The notes below the pieces were generated by a model. It saw nothing but the letters and a program-made list of their open reading frames with translations. It was not told where the DNA came from and ran no database searches. Shown here piece after piece: positions 8,785-11,812 of a DNA stretch of 11,812 nt. Every line of letters starts with the position of its first letter. Positions within the stretch are counted from its first letter, which is position 1. The stretch covers positions 555,877 through 567,688 of the forward strand of contig MU657179.1 in assembly GCA_026770575.1 (NCBI GenBank). The letters are read 5' to 3'. The position numbers were made by a program, and so were the translations under genes. The DNA is from Pelagophyceae sp. CCMP2097. Lineage: Eukaryota > Sar > Pelagophyceae.

Positions 8785-10077
8785 TCACGCCGCCTTGGCC
8801 GCGGCCTTGTTCGCGCGGTACCTACGGCCGCCGGGCTCGCCGCAAAGCGGGTCTGGCGGAGCGACGAATAACGCACTTTGCGTAGCCGCGGAGCAGCTGC
8901 GCGAGCCAGGTGAAGCTCGCGCACTGGCCCACGGTCATGAGCGCGCCTGCGCGCCGCGCCTTGGCCGCGCAACAGCATGCCACGGGGCTCGCGCCGCAAG
9001 AGGGCGCCGGAAACGGCGACGCACACGAGTAGATGAGCACCGGATTTCGGCTTCGCCGGGCAACGCAGATGCACATGTCCAGCAGGCAGAGCGGCATCAG
9101 GATGCCGCGGACCAGCGCGAAGCTGTAAGTCGGACGCGCGAGTCGCGGCGCCACGCCACGAGTTTCCGTCGCTCCAAAAACGCCATTGCGGGTGCGGCAC
9201 GCACACGTATGTAAAGGGCGACGAGAGGCCCTTGTAGAGGCCGTCCTTGCGAAACGCCTTTGCCATCTCCCAGGCCATCTGCAGCGGGTTCGTCGACTCT
9301 GCGAGGACCTACGGACGCGCAGTTTCTTTCGAGCGCGGTCGCTTTCGAAAGCGCTGCGGGCCCAGCATTTGGACGCCGCCTCTTCACCGTGGCGGCGGCG
9401 ACCATGGCCCATCCTTGGTCGAGGCAGCAGAGCGGGAGTACGTTGAGCATGAACAGTAGGTGGTGGGCGAAGAAGATTGGGTCCGGCTCGTGGTACGCGA
9501 GTTGCATCACGTCCTGTAAAAAGTAGCCCAGCGAGTGCCGCATGAACGCCCGAGACGCGCCCGCCTCGGATAGAGGCAGGTCGTACGCCAGCAGGCAGCG
9601 CCACGCGCCCGCGGGCCCGCCGCCGGGCGCCGCGTTGCGCAGCGCCGCCCAGGCCCAGCCCAGGACGCAGCCGCTCCAGACCGTGCTCGCGACGGCGTGC
9701 ACGAGCGCCACGACCCTGGGAAGGCGGCGTCGAAAGGCGGCGGCGGTCTCTTCGGCGCCGCGCAAACGGCGACGGCGGCGGCGGCGCGCCGACGGCGGCG
9801 GCGGCGCGTCGACAGCGGCGACGGGCGCAGACAGGGCAGGTCCCATCCGGGCGGCGCACCTGCACGTGGCGACGCGGCGCAGCGTGGAGCCCGAGTACTT
9901 TTGCCGTGGCTCGTCGAGGCCATGCGCGCCCCACGCGGGCAGCCAAATAAAAGTCAGCGCGTAGAGCACGTGGTGCCCGAGGCGGTAGCCGCAGCACCAG
10001 AGCAACGCGTGCGCCGCCGTGCGGCCCAGCTCCGCAAACGCGCCGGCCGGCAGCGCCGGCAGAGCGAAGAAAGCCAT
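8785..10077 (-). CDS. TLC (TRAM/LAG1/CLN8)-domain membrane protein, six exons (284 aa)
   Basis: Minus-strand exons: 10077-9860, 9715-9388, 9308-9205, 9122-9025, 8946-8877, 8821-8785; introns 144, 79, 82, 78 and 55 bp. Four of five donors are GTGCGT/GTGCGC, and every junction restores phase. The spliced protein shows a TLC layout: hydrophobic segment at about 24-48; RVVALVHAVAS (73-83) with the early conserved His; SLGYFLQDV (134-142); FFAHHLLFML (154-163) with the His-His pair; LAESTNPLQMAW (184-195), matching the conserved E-(S/T)-x-P-L-Q segment; LSSPFTYVFALVRGILMP (210-227); a last hydrophobic helix at about 250-268; and a Lys/Ala-rich tail YRANKAAAKAA. TLC proteins act in ER or plasma membranes in lipid synthesis, sensing or trafficking. 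The pattern looks closer to TMEM56/TLCD-like members than to ceramide synthases, but that assignment is a judgement. ATG 10077 is the first good in-frame start. Confidence 0.9.
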
Positions 10078-10307
10078 GGCCCGGCCTCGGGCGTTCAAAG
10101 GGCGGCCCCTGGGCTGCGAAACGCCGCCGACGCCCGGGGACTGCGAAGCGCCGCGGGCGGGCCCTCCTGGCTCCGGCGCGGCGCGCGAGGGCCGCCTCGC
10201 TGCCGCGCAGCTGTCTTGGATCTTTCAATTGCGAGGTCGACGTCGGAAAACGAAGTCGCTAAACAAAAAAAAGCACGCTCGTCGTCGAGCTGGTGGACCT
10301 GCTGTAG
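10078..10307. promoter_or_regulatory. divergent upstream region between the TLC gene and the next plus-strand coding sequence
   Basis: The TLC gene reads leftward from 10077 and coding-like plus-strand sequence begins at 10308, so shared promoter sequence is likely here. A run of eight adenines near 10265-10272 stands out in GC-rich surroundings. The plus-strand ATG at 10076 overlaps the TLC start (palindromic CCATGG) and opens an Arg-rich frame that I do not trust. A donor GAG|GTCGAC at 10236 with an acceptor CTGTAG at 10307 would make a 72-bp intron, but no start codon was found for the exon it implies. Confidence 0.35.
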
Positions 10308-10630
10308 CGCACGGCGCTGCGGAAGGTCGACCACTTCGACGAAGCGGCGCTGAACAAGTTGTCGGAGAGCTTTGCGAAGCTCCGGCTGCGCATGGCCGTG
10401 TTCGAAAGGCGGTCGTACCACCTGCCGAAGCTGATGGAGGACGTGTGCGACGTGGAGCAGGCGCTGGCAGCGCGGCTGCGCGTGGTCCGGCTGGCCGCCG
10501 CGACGGCGCCATGGACGACTTCGACGACGCGCTCCGCCGGCGGCGTCGGGGCGGCGCCTGGTCGCCGCCGCCGGGCCGCGCCGCCGCCATCGGCGGGGCG
10601 CGCGAGCGCGGGTTCTGTGAACCTCCGTAA
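10308..10630 (+). CDS. unrecognised helical protein fragment; 5' end and frame change unresolved
   Basis: From 10308 one frame reads as a charged amphipathic helix region (DHFDEAALNKLSESFAKLRL, then MAVFERRSYHLPKLMEDV and EQALAARLRVV) to about 10490. A second frame then reads MDDFDDALRRRRRGGAW from 10511 to TAA 10630. An in-frame TAG at 10305-10307 lies just before the first part and looks like a splice acceptor (CTGCTGTAG), so an upstream exon is probable but was not found; ATG 10392 is the only in-frame start. I found no GT-AG intron that links the two frames. A one-base sequence error, a real frameshift, or two separate ORFs could explain the switch. No family is recognised. Confidence 0.4.
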
Positions 10631-10653
10631 CTGTTGTGCCCCGATCCTCCCTT

Positions 10654-10673
10654 GCCCAGGCGGGTGCCTGGGC
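10654..10673. terminator. 8-bp stem hairpin between convergent stops
   Basis: GCCCAGGC (10654-10661) and GCCTGGGC (10666-10673) form a perfect 8-bp stem with a 4-base loop, between the TAA at 10630 and the stop of the minus-strand Cys-rich ORF at 10713. It may mark 3' ends of converging transcripts. Nuclear mRNAs do not need such a hairpin, so the function is uncertain. Confidence 0.4.
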
Positions 10674-10712
10674 CTCGCACCAGAGACGGCGTCAAATGCG
10701 TGTGCTTATGAA

Positions 10713-10898
10713 TCAGCGGTCCATGGCCTCGCCCGGCGGCGCGCCGTCCTCGATGTCCTTGGAGCAGCAGACGTCCAGGCAGCGCTCGCAGGCGCAGCAC
10801 GGACATAGGCACTTGCACGGGCAGCAGAGCGTGTCCTTGACGGCTTCCGTCGCGCGGCATCGCAAGATATCGCCGAGGATCTCGCAGGGGACGCACAT
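10713..10898 (-). CDS. small cysteine-rich protein (61 aa, 14 Cys), metallothionein-like composition
   Basis: From ATG 10898 the minus strand encodes a protein starting MCVPCEILGDILRC, followed by a dense cysteine block from residue 25 to 45 with the pattern CC-x-C-x-C-x-C-x-CC-x-C-x2-C-x3-CC, and an acidic end KDIEDGAPPGEAMDR. There is no signal peptide or obvious membrane helix. CxC and CC clusters suggest soft-metal binding as in metallothioneins, or clustered palmitoylation; neither is proven. The opposite strand is also open here (a Gln/His/Ser/Arg-rich frame from 10708), and both frames share the same wobble positions, so codon bias cannot choose between them. The ordered Cys pattern, helical lead-in and convergent context favour the minus strand. 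An upstream exon extending the protein is possible, because the frame stays open past 10898. Confidence 0.45.
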   Translation of the reverse strand: MCVPCEILGDILRCRATEAVKDTLCCPCKCLCPCCACERCLDVCCSKDIEDGAPPGEAMDR

Positions 10899-10970
10899 GC
10901 CCCGGGCCGAGCAGGGCGGGCGGCGCGCCGACGGAGGACTGCCGCGGCAGATGCGGGGGGCGGCGCGCCG
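10899..10970. promoter_or_regulatory. short divergent gap between the Cys-rich ORF and the next plus-strand gene
   Basis: Only 72 bp separate the two outward-facing ATGs. The gap is very GC-rich and contains the word CGGCGCGCCG twice (10921-10930 and 10961-10970), 40 bp apart. If both starts are right, this would be an unusually compact bidirectional promoter; otherwise one of the genes extends into it. Confidence 0.3.
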
Positions 10971-11458
10971 ATGGAGGAGCGGCAGAAGCTCGGGCAGAAA
11001 ACGCAAAGGGGCCTTCGCGGCGAGCGGTTCGGCAACGGCGAGCGATCGGAACCGCGCCCTCGGGCCGCCGCGCCGCCGGGCCGGTCGCTGTACATCTCGG
11101 CGTACGAGCCTATCGCGGACATGCGCAATCAAGACGACGAGCGGCAGTACCTCGGACGAGCCTCGCTCCCCATGCGGTACGTTTCGCCCTTGCAGCCCAC
11201 GGCCGACGCGAAAATAGGCCAACCCGGCCGCAGTTTAAGAGCACGACGGACGACGACGGCGTCTATAAAAACGGCGTCAAGCAAGCCGCGCCCCCGCCTC
11301 GACCGCCTCGAGCAAGGGGCCACCTGCCGCGCGCCGCACCCTATTACAAAACGATGATCTCTTCCCACGCTCCGATGAGGCCTCCCGCGCCATTCGGCTC
11401 CGCGCCAGCCAGGCTCAGGCTGCCTGTCCCTTGTCGCTTGCCTTGCAGAATCATTTAG
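10971..11458 (+). CDS. unrecognised basic, Pro-rich protein, two exons (144 aa)
   Basis: Exon 10971-11180 reads MEERQKLGQKTQRG..., then SLYISAYEPIADMRNQDDER and YLGRASLPMRY. A 53-bp intron (11181-11233; donor TAC|GTTTCG, acceptor GCCGCAG) joins in phase 0 to FKSTTDDDGVYKNGVKQA, followed by Pro/Arg-rich sequence with PYYKTM, ending at TAG 11456-11458. The first exon is hydrophilic and basic, with several Tyr residues; there are no membrane segments and no domain I know. The second exon shows coding character for about 60 residues; the last 15 or so (RLRLPVPCRLPCRII) look less natural, so the true end may involve another splice: a pyrimidine-rich acceptor-like GCCTTGCAG lies at about 11442-11448. 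The ATG is plausible but the upstream frame is also open. Confidence 0.5.
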
Positions 11459-11614
11459 CGAATTAAAACCTCGTTCCGTCGTGACCGAAGCGGCACTCGT
11501 GGCGTTCAAGGTCGTGCCTCGAGGACTCCTCTCCGCCGCTTGTCGGGGACTCCCCTGCGGGCCGGTTATTCGGTCGTACCCACCCTGATGCGCTGTGCAA
11601 AGGGGCAGAACACG
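11459..11614 (+). other. intergenic region, no supported gene
   Basis: It begins AT-richer (GCGAATTAAAACC) and becomes GC-rich. Two or three plus-strand frames are open over parts of it but none is convincing. It could be the 3' UTR of the preceding gene plus the leader of the next. Confidence 0.35.
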
Positions 11615-11812
11615 ATGGGTGTTGTTGTTGCTATTGCCAGAGGGACCGCTCGCCCGACGCAGTATCGTGATCAGCGTTGCGGACGCCTCTGGAAGAGAGA
11701 GAGCGTGGCAAGTGGGTGGTCCCCTTCCCCGAGGGAGGATGGGGACGAGGTAACGGATCTGGTCCGTCCGGTCTTCACCCTAATTTCCCCCCACCCCCCA
11801 GGCCCTCCACCG
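11615..11812 (+). CDS. possible 5'-partial gene running off the right edge
   Basis: ATG 11615 opens MGVVVAIARGTARPTQYRDQ and stays open to a donor GAG|GTAACG at 11750. A pyrimidine-rich stretch with CCCTAAT and an acceptor CCCCCCAG at 11801 follows, giving a 52-bp intron in the size range of this window, with exon 1 of 45 codons ending in phase 0. Only 11 bases of the next exon are visible (Ala-Leu-His). Codon use is less G/C-biased than in the other genes and no family is recognised, so the coding call is weak; the intron signals are its best support. Confidence 0.25.
   Translation, partial: MGVVVAIARGTARPTQYRDQRCGRLWKRESVASGWSPSPREDGDEVTDLVRPVFTLISPHPPGPPP

Noticed and set aside
9542..9964. 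Plus-strand open frames over the TLC exons
   Set aside because: They are antisense to clear TLC motifs and low-complexity in composition.
10076..10630. Plus-strand frame starting at the ATG in CCATGG that overlaps the TLC start
   Set aside because: Its first 60 codons are Arg/Pro/Gly-rich with no domain, and in the middle another frame clearly looks coding. Only its last 40 codons (from ATG 10511) seem natural.
11263..11270. TATA-box-like TATAAAAA
   Set aside because: It falls within a coding-like exon as Tyr-Lys-Asn codons, and no gene start follows at the expected distance.
10971..11509. Minus-strand open frames in this interval (e.g. from 11128 and 11509)
   Set aside because: The plus strand gives a more natural composition and a phase-consistent intron joining two coding-like exons; the minus frames mirror it.
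1..11812. Bacterial operon or prophage
   Set aside because: Genes are split by many short GT-AG introns, orientations alternate, and there are no ribosome-binding-site patterns.

Overview
The window reads as nuclear DNA of a GC-rich, gene-dense, intron-bearing unicellular eukaryote. Coding frames are repeatedly broken and resumed by short GT-AG introns (45-144 bp; about 20 can be placed), which rules out a bacterial, phage or organellar origin. Donors are often GTGCGT/GTGCGC rather than GTAAGT, and third codon positions are strongly G/C. The protein phosphatase has an N-terminal arrangement that I associate with stramenopile algae. A pelagophyte-like or other GC-rich microalga is my best guess, but this is inference only.

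Layout, left to right. 103-2183 (+): three-exon gene for a 643-residue protein with an N-terminal PAS domain and a basic C-terminal end. 2454-5399 (+): seven-exon gene for an unrecognised protein of about 866 residues with helical segments, weak EF-hand-like stretches and a Gly-Ala-Ser-Arg repeat tract. 5698-7774 (-): complete seven-exon gene for a PP2C-family Ser/Thr phosphatase (497 residues) with a probable N-myristoylation signal; it converges on the previous gene. 8076-8511: a likely non-autonomous, MITE-like element with perfect 16-bp terminal inverted repeats, sitting in the upstream region of the phosphatase gene. 8785-10077 (-): complete six-exon gene for a 284-residue TLC-domain membrane protein. 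10308-10630 (+): coding-like helical sequence whose 5' end and a frame change I cannot resolve. 10713-10898 (-): small cysteine-rich ORF (14 Cys in 61 residues). 10971-11458 (+): two-exon basic, Pro-rich protein of unknown function. 11615 to the right edge (+): a possible 5'-partial exon followed by a 52-bp intron-like segment.

The genes do not form an obvious pathway. A PAS sensor protein, a probably membrane-anchored PP2C phosphatase and a TLC lipid/membrane protein lie side by side in mixed orientations, as expected of an ordinary compact algal locus. The most unusual features are the intron signals (GTGCG donors, and introns of 3n length that end in an in-frame TAG), short tandem duplications in introns and exons, the inverted-repeat element, and the cysteine-rich ORF.
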